This document shows, piece after piece, positions 8,904-18,010 of a stretch of DNA of 54,052 nt. Every line of letters starts with the position of its first letter. Positions within the stretch are counted from its first letter, which is position 1. This DNA comes from Bacteroidales bacterium UBA1217. Its GTDB lineage: Bacteria > Bacteroidota > Bacteroidia > Bacteroidales > P3. Location: positions 495 to 54,546 of the forward strand of contig DBXH01000006.1 of NCBI GenBank assembly GCA_002309335.1, in the 5' to 3' direction. A model generated the notes under the pieces. It had not been told where the DNA came from, searched no databases, and saw only the letters and a program-made list of their open reading frames with translations. A program made the position numbers and the translations under genes.

Positions 8904-9731
8904 ATGTCGTATAAAATCAACTCACTGATTGTTTCGGAAAAAGTAGTTGTTTCATACGAAAAAAGAATGTCCATTTGCCTTTTGTCAAATGGATTTTCTT
9001 TTTCGATAAGCACTGTACATGACGAAATACTGGCTTTAGGCGAAGTGGAATGCGAACTGCACACTTCCATATCTGAACTATTGGCCGACATCAAAGGTGT
9101 AATGACTGAAGGCGGAATCCAGGCATATGGCTTGAAGGAAACGGAACTAGTAGTAAACAGCCGTCAGTTTGTGTGGGTACCCGAGCATCTTTACGATGAT
9201 AGCAAGCAGCGGGCCTATATCGAAGCTATGTGCAAGATTGAATCAGGACACGGTGTTTTCTCGGACTTCAACAGCACCGTGAAAGCCTACATGGTATTCT
9301 GCGCAGACAACAACATTGTATCGGCTTTCAAGATCGCATTTCCCGGCCTCATGGTAAAATGCCAGCACGACAAGATGGCTAACCGTACAATGATGGAAAA
9401 TAGCGACCTGAAGTCCATCATACTCATCAACGTAAGAGACGGTGAGAGCGATTACTCCGTGTTCTGCAATAAGAAACTGATGCTTTCGAATACGTTCGAC
9501 TGTGCTAATTTCGACGAAACGCTCTATCATGCTCTCAACCTTACAAAGCAGTTGCACCTTGAGGATGCCATGATGATGGCTGCCGTGTGCGGTGATGTCG
9601 ATAGGGAACGATTTGCACGTTTACGTCAGTTCTTCCCAAATGTGGCTTTGTATACCGGTCGTCCATTGACGATGACAAATCCAGAGATGCAGCATTTTGC
9701 ATTATACCGTCATGCATTAATACTGTCATAA
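8904..9731 (+). CDS. DUF3822 family protein
   Basis: This 275-residue protein matches the DUF3822 family of Bacteroidota. It opens with SLIVSEKVVVSYEKRMSIC, has an acidic middle and ends with FPNVALYTGRPLTMTNPEMQ. The fold has been suggested to be actin/ASKHA-like, but no function is established, and I see no clear nucleotide-binding motif. There is no signal peptide, so it is probably cytoplasmic. Its stop lies 3 bases before the rsmD start; the DUF3822-rsmD pair is common in this phylum, which hints at a shared expression need rather than a shared reaction. Confidence 0.82.
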   Translation: MSYKINSLIVSEKVVVSYEKRMSICLLSNGFSFSISTVHDEILALGEVECELHTSISELLADIKGVMTEGGIQAYGLKETELVVNSRQFVWVPEHLYDDSKQRAYIEAMCKIESGHGVFSDFNSTVKAYMVFCADNNIVSAFKIAFPGLMVKCQHDKMANRTMMENSDLKSIILINVRDGESDYSVFCNKKLMLSNTFDCANFDETLYHALNLTKQLHLEDAMMMAAVCGDVDRERFARLRQFFPNVALYTGRPLTMTNPEMQHFALYRHALILS

Positions 9732-9734
9732 GAG

Positions 9735-10280
9735 ATGCGAATCATTGCCGGAACACTGCGTGGCCGTCGCCTCAACCCACCTGCCAATCTGCCTGTGCGC
9801 CCCACAACAGATATGGCACGTGAAAGTTTGTTCAATATTTTGAACAACTATGTCGACTACGAAGAGTGTTCGGTGATGGATCTTTTTGCCGGTACCGGTG
9901 CTGTCAGCATTGAGTTTGTGTCACGTGGAGCCAAAGATGTGACCAGTATCGACATCAACAATTCTTGTACCGAATACATCAAATCAGCCTCACGCCAACT
10001 GGGAATAGAAAACATGCATGTTGTTCGTGCCGATGTTTTCGATTTGTTGAAACGTGCATACAAAAAATTCGACATCATCTTTGCCGACCCACCTTATGCA
10101 CTGAAGGAGCTTTCATCGCTGCCCGATGTTGTGTTCAACAGTGATGTACTTACCGAGGATGGGATATTCATACTCGAACACCCTAGGGAGTTCAGTTTCG
10201 ATGAACATCCCAACTTCTGGCAGCACAGAGCATACGGGAAAGTGAACTTCACCTTTTTCGCAAAGAAAATAGAAAAATGA
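9735..10280 (+). CDS. rsmD: 16S rRNA (guanine966-N2)-methyltransferase RsmD
   Basis: The product is 181 residues, normal for RsmD. It begins MRIIAGTLRGRRLNPP, typical of the family, followed by RPTTDMARESLFNIL. The SAM-binding motif I is DLFAGTGAVSIE (49-60), and the catalytic motif IV is DPPY (118-121), the signature of exocyclic amino-group methylation. It modifies G966 of 16S rRNA in the 30S subunit. It starts 3 bases after the DUF3822 stop in the same transcript. Confidence 0.95.
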   Translation: MRIIAGTLRGRRLNPPANLPVRPTTDMARESLFNILNNYVDYEECSVMDLFAGTGAVSIEFVSRGAKDVTSIDINNSCTEYIKSASRQLGIENMHVVRADVFDLLKRAYKKFDIIFADPPYALKELSSLPDVVFNSDVLTEDGIFILEHPREFSFDEHPNFWQHRAYGKVNFTFFAKKIEK

Positions 10281-10325
10281 TTTTCCTTAAATAATATTGT
10301 AACCCTAATCTTTAAACCTTAATAT

Positions 10326-11273
10326 ATGCAAGCAATAGTTAAAACCAATTATCATTTTCCAAAACAGAAAAGCCTCTACGTCGGAAAAGTTCGCGACGTG
10401 TATAATATTGACGACAAGTATATGGCAATGGTTGTAAGCGACCGTATTTCCGCATTCGATGTCGTTCTTCCTAAAGGTATTCCTTTCAAAGGCCAAGTGC
10501 TGAACCAGATAGCATCAAAATTCTTGGATGCCACTTCCGATATTGTCCCTAACTGGAAACTGGCTACTCCCGATCCAATGGTCACTGTCGGATTGAAGTG
10601 TGAAGGCTTCAAGGTTGAAATGATTGTCCGTGGTTATCTTGCCGGCTCGGCATGGCGTGAATACAAGGCAGGCAACCGCACCCTTTGTGGAATAATGCTT
10701 CCTGAAGGCATGGTCGAGAACCAGAAGTTCCCCACACCCATCGTTACACCAACCACAAAAGCTGACGAGGGCCACGATGAGAACATCTCGCGTGAGGAAA
10801 TAATTCGCACTGGACTTGTATCGGAAGAGGACTACAATCTTCTTGAGAATTATTCGCTCGCATTATTCCAGCGCGGAACTGAAATCGCCGCACAAAAAGG
10901 CCTTATTCTTGTCGATACAAAATATGAATTTGGCAAACATGATGGCAAGATATACCTTATCGACGAGATCCACACTCCCGACTCATCGCGTTATTTCTAC
11001 AAGGAAGGCTATGAGGAGCGACAAGCCAAAGGTGAACGTCAGCGTCAATTGTCCAAGGAATTTGTGCGCGAATGGCTTATGGAAAACGGATTCCAAGGTA
11101 GGGAAGGGCAGAAGGTGCCTGAAATGACCCCTGAAATTGTCAATTCTATCACCGATCGCTATATCGAACTCTATGAGCACATCACCGGCGAGAAATTCGT
11201 CAAGGCCGACGAATGCACCGACATCGAGGCTCGTATAGAGAAGAATGTGACCGACTGTCTCGCAAAACTGTAA
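10326..11273 (+). CDS. purC: phosphoribosylaminoimidazole-succinocarboxamide synthase
   Basis: The product has 315 residues, the length of the longer SAICAR synthases found in Bacteroidota. The family N-terminus is KSLYVGKVRDVYNIDDKYM, then SDRISAFDVVLPKGIPFKG and the conserved IVRGYLAGSAWREYKAGN segment. LILVDTKYEFG and YLIDEIHTPDSSRY are the catalytic and metal-binding C-lobe motifs. The enzyme joins CAIR and aspartate with ATP in purine synthesis. It stands alone: a 45-base AT-rich spacer precedes it and 112 bases follow. No purine riboswitch is visible upstream. Confidence 0.96.
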   Translation: MQAIVKTNYHFPKQKSLYVGKVRDVYNIDDKYMAMVVSDRISAFDVVLPKGIPFKGQVLNQIASKFLDATSDIVPNWKLATPDPMVTVGLKCEGFKVEMIVRGYLAGSAWREYKAGNRTLCGIMLPEGMVENQKFPTPIVTPTTKADEGHDENISREEIIRTGLVSEEDYNLLENYSLALFQRGTEIAAQKGLILVDTKYEFGKHDGKIYLIDEIHTPDSSRYFYKEGYEERQAKGERQRQLSKEFVREWLMENGFQGREGQKVPEMTPEIVNSITDRYIELYEHITGEKFVKADECTDIEARIEKNVTDCLAKL

Positions 11274-11324
11274 CAATAAGGAACTCTGACATTGGGTTTA
11301 TTGTTGGCTTTGACGGGCTATCGC

Positions 11325-11350
11325 AATCTATTGCAACTAAAAAATAGATT
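11325..11350 (+). other. 8-bp inverted repeat in the leader of the YfcC-type gene
   Basis: AATCTATT (11325-11332) and AATAGATT (11343-11350) are perfect complements around a 10-base loop. A smaller alternative hairpin, GCAAT-CT-ATTGC, overlaps its left arm, so the two cannot form together. No T-run follows, so it is not an intrinsic terminator. It lies 36 bases before ATG 11386 and may be an operator or a leader hairpin. Confidence 0.35.
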
Positions 11351-11385
11351 CGTTAACCTATAAACTATAAGACCATCACCAATTA

Positions 11386-12996
11386 ATGAAGAAGATACCG
11401 CACACCTTTACCATCGTCTTCTTTCTGATACTTTTCGCCGCCCTTCTGACATGGATTATTCCGGGCGGCGAATTCGTCAGAGAGACCATCTCTGTCACTA
11501 ACGCCGACGGCAGCGTGTCCGAGCGTGAGGTGGTACGTGGCGACTCCTTCAGGTATGTCGATAGCCAACCGCAGACCTGGCAAGTGTTTTCTTCTCTTTT
11601 CTCCGGTTTCTGCGACAAAGCTGACATCATTATCTTTATTTTGATGGTCGGTGGCGCATTCTGGATCCTCAACAATAGTCATGCTATAGACATAGGCGTT
11701 ATGGCGTTCCTGCGTCGTGTGCAGAGACTGAACAGATACAAACTATTCAATAAAATAGGTGTCGAAAATATTATTATCACATTGATAATGATACTCTTCA
11801 GCCTATTCGGAGCGGTATTTGGAATGAGTGAGGAAACAATAGCATTTGTGGTGATATTCGTTCCTCTTGCCATTTCAATGGGCTATGATTCTATTGTCGG
11901 TGTGTGTATGTGCTATATGGCTGCTCACGTGGGTTTTGCAGGAGCCATGCTCAATCCCTTCACTATTGGAATAGCACAAGGTATTGCCGGACTTCCTATC
12001 TTTTCAGGATTGGAATATAGATTTTTCTGTTGGCTGATACTTACAGCAATAGGCATAGCCTTTGTCCTTTTTTATGCCAACAAAGTCAAGAAACATCCAG
12101 AAAAATCGCCCGTTTACAAGTTGGACAGCTATTGGCGTGAGCGCTCTATGCAGCAGTCTGCTGGCGAAGTGGATTACCAAACGCCACGCGTGGCATGGAT
12201 TGTTTATGCTGCATTAGGTATTGTGATGGTATTCTGTTCTGTCAAATACCCTTTCACAACCATCGCTATAGGCAATGGCAGTTCGTCAATATGTTTAATA
12301 CCTGTTTTTACAGCACTCTATCTTGTCACAGGTTTCTTTGCCTTACGTAAGTCGGTCCATTTTTTCATATTGGACATACTGGTTTTCACCATCTGTTTTC
12401 TTGTCGTCGGAGTACTTGGCTACGATTGGTATGTCATGGAGATTTCCGCCTTATTCCTTGCCATGGGACTACTCTCCGGCATTGCAGACAAGCAAAGTGC
12501 CGACGATCTTGCCAAGCTGTTTCTTGCTGGATGCAAGGACATTCTCTCCGCCGCACTTGTCGTCGGATTGGCAAGCGGAATCATCTTCATTCTCCGTGAC
12601 GGAAAAGTCATCGACACAATTCTCTACGGACTTACATGCTCCCTTGCCAAAGCAGGTGAGATAACATCCATGGGTGCCATGTACGCATTCCAAACACTTC
12701 TTAACGTTATCATGCCGTCGGGTTCCGCAAAGGCTGCCCTCACAATGCCAATTATGGCCCAGTTTGCCGACCTCACCAACATGTCTCGACAAGCCGTTGT
12801 ACTTGCCTTCCAGTTCGGTGACGGATTCACAAACATGATAACACCAACATCTGGTGTTCTTATCGGCTGTCTTGGGATTGCCCGAATTCCATACGCCACA
12901 TGGTTGAAATGGGTATGGAAATTCATTCTTTTTCTTATCATTGTCGGTTTCCTGCTGATTCTTCCGACACTATTCTTCAATTTCCCTGGATTTTAA
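11386..12996 (+). CDS. YfcC/DcuC-type membrane carrier
   Basis: This is a 536-residue polytopic membrane protein. It opens with MKKIPHTFTIVFFLILFAAL and then LLTWIIPGGEF, the diagnostic start of the YfcC branch of the C4-dicarboxylate anaerobic carrier family (PF03606). A periplasmic loop follows, then about eleven more hydrophobic segments. The paired signatures GAVFGMSEETIAF and the late NVIMPSGSAKAALTMPIMA repeat the family's two-fold pattern of re-entrant loops. Members move C4-dicarboxylates, citrate-like acids or basic amino acids; substrate cannot be read from the sequence. In a propionate-forming anaerobe an organic-acid carrier would fit, which is inference. It is likely transcribed alone or with the M28 peptidase 34 bases downstream. 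Confidence 0.86.
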   Translation: MKKIPHTFTIVFFLILFAALLTWIIPGGEFVRETISVTNADGSVSEREVVRGDSFRYVDSQPQTWQVFSSLFSGFCDKADIIIFILMVGGAFWILNNSHAIDIGVMAFLRRVQRLNRYKLFNKIGVENIIITLIMILFSLFGAVFGMSEETIAFVVIFVPLAISMGYDSIVGVCMCYMAAHVGFAGAMLNPFTIGIAQGIAGLPIFSGLEYRFFCWLILTAIGIAFVLFYANKVKKHPEKSPVYKLDSYWRERSMQQSAGEVDYQTPRVAWIVYAALGIVMVFCSVKYPFTTIAIGNGSSSICLIPVFTALYLVTGFFALRKSVHFFILDILVFTICFLVVGVLGYDWYVMEISALFLAMGLLSGIADKQSADDLAKLFLAGCKDILSAALVVGLASGIIFILRDGKVIDTILYGLTCSLAKAGEITSMGAMYAFQTLLNVIMPSGSAKAALTMPIMAQFADLTNMSRQAVVLAFQFGDGFTNMITPTSGVLIGCLGIARIPYATWLKWVWKFILFLIIVGFLLILPTLFFNFPGF

Positions 12997-13030
12997 TATT
13001 AGAGTTTAAAATTGATACTGAATAAACCCT

Positions 13031-14323
13031 ATGAAGAAAGCCACACTCTTTTCACTTATTCTGACCTTGGCAATGACTCTCAACGCCCAGGACACCAACT
13101 ATGTGCGTCAAGTGTTGAATAAACTCACATCAGAAGAGTTTCACGGTCGAGGCTACTCATATAAAGGCGACAGCATAGCTGCAGAATACATCCGTGGCGA
13201 GTTAAAACGACATGGAATCATGCCACTGGGCGACAACTACTTCCAGCATTACACTTTCAGCACGTCTTCAATGGAGGGCCCGCTGTCATTCGCTGTCAAT
13301 GGCCACAAACTTGTACAGTTCAACGAGTATCGCGTACCTGCGTGGTCCAAGTCGACATGGGGCGACTACAAAGTCATCACTCTGTCTTCTAAATTATTGT
13401 GCAATGCCGATGCGCTTAAAAAATACCTGAGTAAAAACAACGACCTTCTGCGTGAAGTCTTTGTATACATCGATGAAACCGAATTTACAGACATTGACAG
13501 CAACGACGCCAAACGATGCCGTTCAATGGTCAATCAACTCCATCTTCGCAACCCCTTTGGTTCAAAAGGAGTGATAGTGGGCAAGTCTGAGCTCAACACC
13601 TATTCGCCTGCCTACACCGATTTTGAGCATGACTATGCCTATATAGAGGTGCTGTCGTCATCAATGCCTAAGAAGATAAAAAAGATCAACTGCGCCATCT
13701 TCACACAGTTCCACAAGAACTATCAAACACAGAATGTTTGCGGTTATATCCCAGGCGAAGTCGACACGATGCTTGTCTACACTGCACACTATGACCATCT
13801 TGGCACTATGGGCGATGACATCACTTTTTATGGTGCACACGACAACGCCAGTGGTGTTGCCGCAGTGTTGGATATCGCACGCAATGTCTATTTCGAGAAG
13901 CCGCACTACACACATGTCTTCTGTTTCTTCAGCGGCGAAGAAGCAGGGTTGAGGGGGTCTAAATATGCCTCCGAACATCCCTTGTTCGACTTCGATAAAG
14001 TCAAGTTGCTAATTAATATCGATATGTTTTGTGGTGGCGATGAAGGAATCATGGTTTTCAACGCCAATGCCACGGACACAAAACCGTTTTTTGACAAACT
14101 CAAAGCCCTCAACGATGTACTTGAGATAGCTCCCGAGATTCGTCCTCGTGAGAATCGTCCCAACAGCGACCACTTCTATTTCTCAAAGCATATGCCTGCT
14201 ATTTTTGTTCTCAGCATGGGACAACGCTTTGGCGGCTATCACGACCCGCTCGACACATGTGAACGCTGTGGATTGGAGCACTATCTGAATTATATTACTC
14301 TGATTTCAGCCCTTGGACTCTGA
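13031..14323 (+). CDS. secreted M28 family zinc aminopeptidase
   Basis: The product has 430 residues and a signal peptide (about residues 1-19, cut near LNAQ). The M28 domain has all metal ligands in order: H253 in TAHYDHLG, D271 in GAHDNASG, E303/E304 in FSGEEAGLRGS, D331 in INIDMFCG, and a late His in GGYHDPLDT. Proteins of this kind in Bacteroidales are periplasmic or outer-membrane aminopeptidases, some of which act as glutaminyl cyclases. An N-terminal segment of about 220 residues precedes the catalytic core. Its last 18 bases overlap the 3' end of the opposite-strand rarD gene, with no terminator visible between the two converging transcripts. Confidence 0.9.
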   Translation: MKKATLFSLILTLAMTLNAQDTNYVRQVLNKLTSEEFHGRGYSYKGDSIAAEYIRGELKRHGIMPLGDNYFQHYTFSTSSMEGPLSFAVNGHKLVQFNEYRVPAWSKSTWGDYKVITLSSKLLCNADALKKYLSKNNDLLREVFVYIDETEFTDIDSNDAKRCRSMVNQLHLRNPFGSKGVIVGKSELNTYSPAYTDFEHDYAYIEVLSSSMPKKIKKINCAIFTQFHKNYQTQNVCGYIPGEVDTMLVYTAHYDHLGTMGDDITFYGAHDNASGVAAVLDIARNVYFEKPHYTHVFCFFSGEEAGLRGSKYASEHPLFDFDKVKLLINIDMFCGGDEGIMVFNANATDTKPFFDKLKALNDVLEIAPEIRPRENRPNSDHFYFSKHMPAIFVLSMGQRFGGYHDPLDTCERCGLEHYLNYITLISALGL

Positions 14324-15205
14324 TTCCATCCTTGTGACACGCAGTCTGCGAACAGTGTCAAAAGTGTAAATCAGTAAGCCGGTCCATATTAGTGAGAAGC
14401 ATACAATATGGGCGGTTGTAAAACTTTCTTTATATACAAAGATACCTATCAAAAACTGTCCCGTGGGCGAAACGTATTGCAAAAAGCCCAGGGCTGTGAG
14501 CGTGATACGTTCCGCGGCCTTGCCGTAAAGCAGCAACGGTATCGCCGTGACAGCTCCGGCAAGCAACAGCAACATCCATGTCATAAAATCAAACGAATTA
14601 AGTGCTGACTGACCATTCACACAAAGGAACGTAATGAAAACCAATGCTGCCGGCATCATCCAGATTGTCTCCACTGTAAGTGCAGGTGTCGCATTGAGGT
14701 TCATCTTCTTTTTAAGAAGACCGTAAATTCCAAAACTGAATGCAAGACCAAGCGAGATAATCGGGAAGCGACCATAATCTATGGTGAAATACAGGACACC
14801 TGTCAACGCAAGCAGCAACGCAACGGTCTGGGCTCTGTTGAGACGTTCATGAAGGAACAGATAACCCAACAATACGTTGACAAGTGGGTTGATGTAGTAG
14901 CCGAGACTGCTCTGAAGTATGTATCCATGGTTTATTGCCCAGATATATAGGCCCCAGTTGAACGTGATCAACGCTCCCGTGACAAGCAGCATAAGATATT
15001 GCCGCGGCCGTTTTATATGACTTCTCAGTCGCACCTTGCGGATGCCCATGAAAAGCGTCACCATGAACACCCCGGACCACAACATGCGGTGCGCCAGAAT
15101 CTCAAAACTGTCGACATGTTCAAGCAGCCGCCAATAAAGAGGGAAGAGTCCCCAGATGCAGTAACACAGCAGGCCGTAAAGCAGTCCTTTGCGATATTCG
15201 CCCAT
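14306..15205 (-). CDS. rarD: RarD-type EamA family transporter
   Basis: The product is about 299 residues with ten hydrophobic segments. It begins GEYRKGLLYGLLCYCIWGLF, where the W-G-x-x-P-x-Y motif that follows is typical of RarD proteins, and it contains FLHERLNRAQTVALLLALTGV and PLLLYGKAAERITLTALGFL, also family hallmarks. I chose ATG at 15203-15205, two bases after the rhomboid stop, giving the usual length; a start at 15247 would overlap the rhomboid gene by 40 bases. RarD is an inner-membrane protein of the drug/metabolite transporter superfamily, and its substrate is not settled. It is the last gene of the mutL-rhomboid-rarD unit. Confidence 0.9.
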   Translation of the reverse strand: MGEYRKGLLYGLLCYCIWGLFPLYWRLLEHVDSFEILAHRMLWSGVFMVTLFMGIRKVRLRSHIKRPRQYLMLLVTGALITFNWGLYIWAINHGYILQSSLGYYINPLVNVLLGYLFLHERLNRAQTVALLLALTGVLYFTIDYGRFPIISLGLAFSFGIYGLLKKKMNLNATPALTVETIWMMPAALVFITFLCVNGQSALNSFDFMTWMLLLLAGAVTAIPLLLYGKAAERITLTALGFLQYVSPTGQFLIGIFVYKESFTTAHIVCFSLIWTGLLIYTFDTVRRLRVTRMESESKG

Positions 15206-15207
15206 AA

Positions 15208-16047
15208 TCAGTTGGTCCAGTATTCGTTTCGTGCTTTCCTGCGCCAAATAAGAATTAATATCAATCCAAACAGCATGCCGCCGAGATGTGCAAAATGAGC
15301 TATGCCGTCATGGGTTCCCATAACTCCAGTGAATAGTTCAATTGCTGCGTAACCTATTACGAACCATTTGGCTTTTAGTGGAACAAGAAAATAAAGATAT
15401 ATGCGCTCGTTGGGGAATGTCATTCCAAATGCAAGCAATATGCCGTATATGGCTCCCGATGCACCGACTGTAGGAATGCCGATTATCTTTTGATTATATA
15501 CTTCTCGTAATTTATCAGCAGTCTCAATGCCAAAATTGTTAGAATAAGCCCCACTGTTCCATGCTGATATGACATCGTTGACCCAGTCGGGATTGACCAA
15601 GCTCTGCAAATGTTCTGTATACAGTTGTCGTAGAGCCTCGGGGCTCGGATTTGCAGCATATGCGTCAATAGCGTGATGTACAGGTTCCACCATTAGTCCC
15701 GTCACTAACATGTGGACAAACGCAGCACCTATTCCACATACAAAGTAGAATGTCAGGAACCGCTTCATGCCCCAGAAATTCTCAAGTATATATCCAAACA
15801 TCCATAATGCAAACATGTTGAAAAAGATATGCTCAAAACTACCATGCATAAACATATAAGTCACTATCTGCCATGGACGGAACATATCGCTGCCAACATA
15901 ATACAATGCCAGATACTCGTCAAGGTCTACACCCGACGAGCTCCGCAGAACTATGGTCGCTACATAGAAAAGTATGTTGATGATCAAGAGATGCTTCACG
16001 CCCGTAGGCAGCATCCTGAATCCCATTGGAGAATATTGTTGAGTCAT
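15208..16047 (-). CDS. rhomboid family intramembrane serine protease
   Basis: This is a 279-residue membrane protein with six predicted transmembrane segments. The catalytic Ser is S197 in GASGAIYG and the catalytic His is H254 in HFAHLGG; the oxyanion/structural motif HGSFEHIFFNMFALW is in helix 2. A long hydrophilic insert (about residues 120-190) lies between the third and fourth helices, larger than in E. coli GlpG. Rhomboids cleave transmembrane segments of other membrane proteins. It follows mutL by 61 bases and directly precedes rarD; the mutL-rhomboid order is common in Bacteroidales. Substrates are unknown. Confidence 0.93.
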   Translation of the reverse strand: MTQQYSPMGFRMLPTGVKHLLIINILFYVATIVLRSSSGVDLDEYLALYYVGSDMFRPWQIVTYMFMHGSFEHIFFNMFALWMFGYILENFWGMKRFLTFYFVCGIGAAFVHMLVTGLMVEPVHHAIDAYAANPSPEALRQLYTEHLQSLVNPDWVNDVISAWNSGAYSNNFGIETADKLREVYNQKIIGIPTVGASGAIYGILLAFGMTFPNERIYLYFLVPLKAKWFVIGYAAIELFTGVMGTHDGIAHFAHLGGMLFGLILILIWRRKARNEYWTN

Positions 16048-16108
16048 TATATTTTGCTGATATTAGTTATGTTGGAAAAGTAATAATATGAATAGTATTG
16101 TAGGTAAG

Positions 16109-17899
16109 TTAAAATTTGTCATCAATATCCTTCTCACTCAGCACAATCATTGTTCGTTTTCCAGACGGTGACATGTCAGGAGCCTGGCAGCTGAACAAAT
16201 CGGCAATAAGTTGTTGCATCTCCTCGGGTTTCAATACCGTACCGACACGTACAGCCATCTGGCGAGCCAGCGAAAGACATATATTCTTGTCTCTGTCGCT
16301 GAATTTCTGCAGCATATTGCTTCTATACTCGTCGATAATCTGTTCAAGAAGTTGCTGAATACCATTGTCCTTGATATCGTTAGGGGTCGCCGTAACGACA
16401 AAAGTGTTGGTCGAGAGGGTCTCTATCACGAAACCTAGCCGTCGCAATTCTGGCATCATCTCGTTCAAAATCTCGCTTTCCGAAGCGTTGAATACACAAG
16501 TGACTGGAAACAGCAACTGCTGTGCATGCTTTTCTTTTTCCTCACTAGCCGCCAAAAAGCGCTCGTATAGTATCCGCTCATGGGCTCTCCGCTGGTCAAT
16601 GACAACAATGCCTGATTTCAGAGTGGTTATGATATAGCGTCCTTGGTAGTTTATCGGCACAGCAGCCGAAGCGACAGGCTCCACAGGTTTTTCTGGCATC
16701 AAAGGCTCTGTCATTTCAGGAACAACAGTGTCAAAAAAACTCTCGAGAGACGGTTTCTTTGATACTGACACGTTGTGGTCCGTTCCACTGCTTCTGAACG
16801 GGTTGTAATTGGGGTTAAAACTTACCTTAGGAGTCTCAGGTATATAATCCCGTTTTGCGGGAGTAAAATCAATTTCTGTCGATGGATTGAATTCTAATTC
16901 GTTGGCGAGAGAGAACTGCCCCAAGGCTTTTTTCGTGGCAGCTCTAAGAACAGCGAAAATCACACTCTCGTCAATAAAACGCACCTCTGTTTTTGTCGGG
17001 TGGATATTGACGTCCATCCGTTGAGGGTCGACATCCAACAGAATGAAATAAGCAGGGTAGGTGTGGTCTGGTATCAACTCGCTGTATGCCCTTTCAATCG
17101 CAGCCGAAAGGCCAGGATGCTTTATGTAGCGGTTGTTTACAAAAAGGTATTGTTCACCGCGTGCCCGCTTTGCATATTCAGCTTTGCCGACATAGCCACG
17201 CACACTCACAGGTTCGGTATGCTCTTCAATATGATATAGTCGTTCATTGAAGTTCAGTCCGAAGATGCCTGCTATTCGCTGTGCAAAATTACCTGGCTTC
17301 AAGTCGTAAAGCAGCCTTCCGTTGCTGTGAAAGCTGAAAGCCACTCCATAGTTTGCCAGGGCAATGCGCTTGAAAGTTTCTTCTATATGCGACAATTCCA
17401 CACTGTCTTTTTTCAGGAAGTTTCGTCTTGCCGGAATGTTGAAGAAAAGGTTTTTTACAGCTATCGATGTACCGACACTGCACATGCACGGACTTTGCTC
17501 CTTAACTTCCGAGCCTTCAATGATTACCTGTGTGCCCAACTTGTTCTCATGCTGGCGTGTCTTCATTTCCACCTGCGCCACTGCAGCTATCGAGGCCAAA
17601 GCCTCACCACGGAAACCCATTGTCCGAATAGCGAACAAGTCGTCAGCCTTCCTTATTTTCGATGTGGCATGGCGCTCAAAGCATACCAACGCATCACTGT
17701 CCGACATTCCACAGCCGTTGTCCACCACCTGTATCAGCGTCCGTCCGGCATCCTTGACAATCAGGCATATCTCTGTTGCACCTGCATCCATCGCATTCTC
17801 CAGCAGTTCCTTCACAGCCGATGCCGGCCGATCCACAACTTCGCCAGCCGCGATTTGGTTGGCCACACTGTCAGGCAGAATATTTATAATATCCGACAA
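16109..17899 (-). CDS. mutL: DNA mismatch repair protein MutL
   Basis: The product is 596 residues. The GHKL ATPase domain has motif I ELLENAMDAGA (E35), DNGCGM, and TMGFRGEALASIAAV, followed by NIHPTKTEVRF. A linker runs from about 330 to 410. In the C-terminal domain the usual endonuclease motif DQHA-x2-E-x4-E reads DQRRAHERILYE (435-446), so the metal-binding His is Arg, and the late CPHGRP-like site reads SPSGKRT. This suggests weak or absent nicking activity, although other Bacteroidota proteins also vary here. MutL couples MutS to downstream repair in the cytoplasm. It is the first gene of the unit with the rhomboid and rarD genes. Confidence 0.96.
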   Translation of the reverse strand: MSDIINILPDSVANQIAAGEVVDRPASAVKELLENAMDAGATEICLIVKDAGRTLIQVVDNGCGMSDSDALVCFERHATSKIRKADDLFAIRTMGFRGEALASIAAVAQVEMKTRQHENKLGTQVIIEGSEVKEQSPCMCSVGTSIAVKNLFFNIPARRNFLKKDSVELSHIEETFKRIALANYGVAFSFHSNGRLLYDLKPGNFAQRIAGIFGLNFNERLYHIEEHTEPVSVRGYVGKAEYAKRARGEQYLFVNNRYIKHPGLSAAIERAYSELIPDHTYPAYFILLDVDPQRMDVNIHPTKTEVRFIDESVIFAVLRAATKKALGQFSLANELEFNPSTEIDFTPAKRDYIPETPKVSFNPNYNPFRSSGTDHNVSVSKKPSLESFFDTVVPEMTEPLMPEKPVEPVASAAVPINYQGRYIITTLKSGIVVIDQRRAHERILYERFLAASEEKEKHAQQLLFPVTCVFNASESEILNEMMPELRRLGFVIETLSTNTFVVTATPNDIKDNGIQQLLEQIIDEYRSNMLQKFSDRDKNICLSLARQMAVRVGTVLKPEEMQQLIADLFSCQAPDMSPSGKRTMIVLSEKDIDDKF

Positions 17900-18010
17900 G
17901 AAAAATAAAGTTTTAAAGTTAAAGAGTTCAATTCACAATTCAAAGTTGTGCAGCAGACAGTTAACGTCAAAATTGAAGTTATAAGTTTAAAGAATCTTTC
18001 TGCACTAAAA

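Noticed and set aside
10281..10325. Possible purine riboswitch before purC
   Set aside because: The spacer is only 45 bases and lacks the three-way junction sequences.
15206..15247. A longer N-terminus for RarD
   Set aside because: It would overlap the rhomboid gene by 40 bases and add residues that the family lacks; ATG 15205 gives the normal length.
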